From: CAZRGV01 sp964599655
Lineage (GTDB): Bacteria; Planctomycetota; Planctomycetia; Isosphaerales; Isosphaeraceae
NCBI GenBank assembly: GCA_964599655.1
Contig: CAZRGV010000064.1
Location: 1-34,110 of the forward strand
Reading direction: 5' to 3'
DNA: 34,110 nucleotides
Of the stretch, positions 34,065 through 34,110 are shown piece after piece; the stretch's first letter is position 1; each line of letters opens with the position of its first letter. Made by a program: the position numbers and the translations under genes. The notes below the pieces were generated by a model. The model was not told where the DNA came from and did no database searches. It saw nothing but the letters and a program-made list of their open reading frames with translations.

Positions 34065-34087
34065 CACTGGTGGCTTGCCCACCAGTG
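34065..34087. repeat. Palindrome after mutS with a GGTGG/CCACC core
   Basis: CACTGGTGG (34065-34073) and CCACCAGTG (34079-34087) form a perfect 9-bp stem around CTTGC, 11 bp after the mutS stop. It may end mutS transcription. It resembles GTGGGC/GCCCAC palindromes at 21070 and 23751 and is of a type I believe is dispersed in planctomycete intergenic regions. Confidence 0.7.
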
Positions 34088-34110
34088 CTCCGGTCCCTCC
34101 CATCGGGTGG

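Noticed and set aside
1..34110. CRISPR arrays, defence systems, prophage or biosynthetic clusters
   Set aside because: There is no regularly spaced repeat array, no Cas, restriction, integrase, transposase or polyketide/peptide synthase signature in any frame.

Overview
The window looks like a draft-quality stretch of a GC-rich (roughly two-thirds G+C by eye) planctomycete chromosome, possibly Isosphaeraceae-like. The phylum call rests on a DUF1559 prepilin-like protein with its H-x9-DG end motif, two giant TPR/FG-GAP/UnbV (CRTAC1-like) proteins, an ECF sigma factor with a C-terminal hydrophobic extension, and a DUF1573 protein. No rRNA, tRNA, CRISPR array, insertion sequence or prophage was found. 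Two N-runs (4332-4341, 8659-8690) and three apparent frame breaks (near 12705, at 28142/28143, and in a G8 tract at 30021) mean gene integrity must be read with care.

Layout. 1-2634 (+): the tail of an unknown gene, then a consensus-like promoter and a compact ExbB/TolQ - ExbD/TolR - DedA run. 2665-2961 (-): a lone Phd/YefM-type antitoxin. 3184-9432 (-): a five-gene operon, read from 9432 downward, of MoeA, MoeA fused to a periplasmic-binding-protein-like domain, MobA, MoaD-like carrier, and an aldehyde:ferredoxin oxidoreductase (AOR) family enzyme. This puts a probably tungsten or molybdenum pterin enzyme together with late steps of its cofactor assembly. 9606-11452 (+): a DUF4919 exported protein and the ECF sigma factor. 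11627-14556 (-) and 16838-19702 (+): the two large TPR-FG-GAP-UnbV proteins, which bracket a small lipoprotein and the DUF1559 protein. 19768-22315 (+): a heparan-glucosaminide acetyltransferase-like membrane protein and a DUF1573 exported protein.

22395-24677 (+) encodes a TIGR00300 (LOR/SDH-type, ornithine cyclodeaminase-like) protein followed by an arginine dihydrolase-like amidinotransferase. These are the two halves of the cyanobacterial AgrE/ArgZ fusion protein, here as separate neighbouring genes, predicting arginine to ornithine to proline catabolism with release of ammonia. 24727-28457 holds SixA (+), then polyphosphate kinase Ppk1 and a damaged endonuclease IV gene (both -). 28600-30130 holds a small membrane-anchored unknown, an RraA-family protein and a relic resembling the start of a S49-type peptidase gene. 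30419-34053 (+) holds two tandem, equally sized STAS-domain proteins and full-length mutS.

The most interesting points are the self-contained AOR/cofactor operon with two unlike MoeA proteins, the split arginine-to-proline module, the nfo deletion that removes a zinc ligand, and a small family of intergenic palindromes built on a GTGGGC/GCCCAC-like core.
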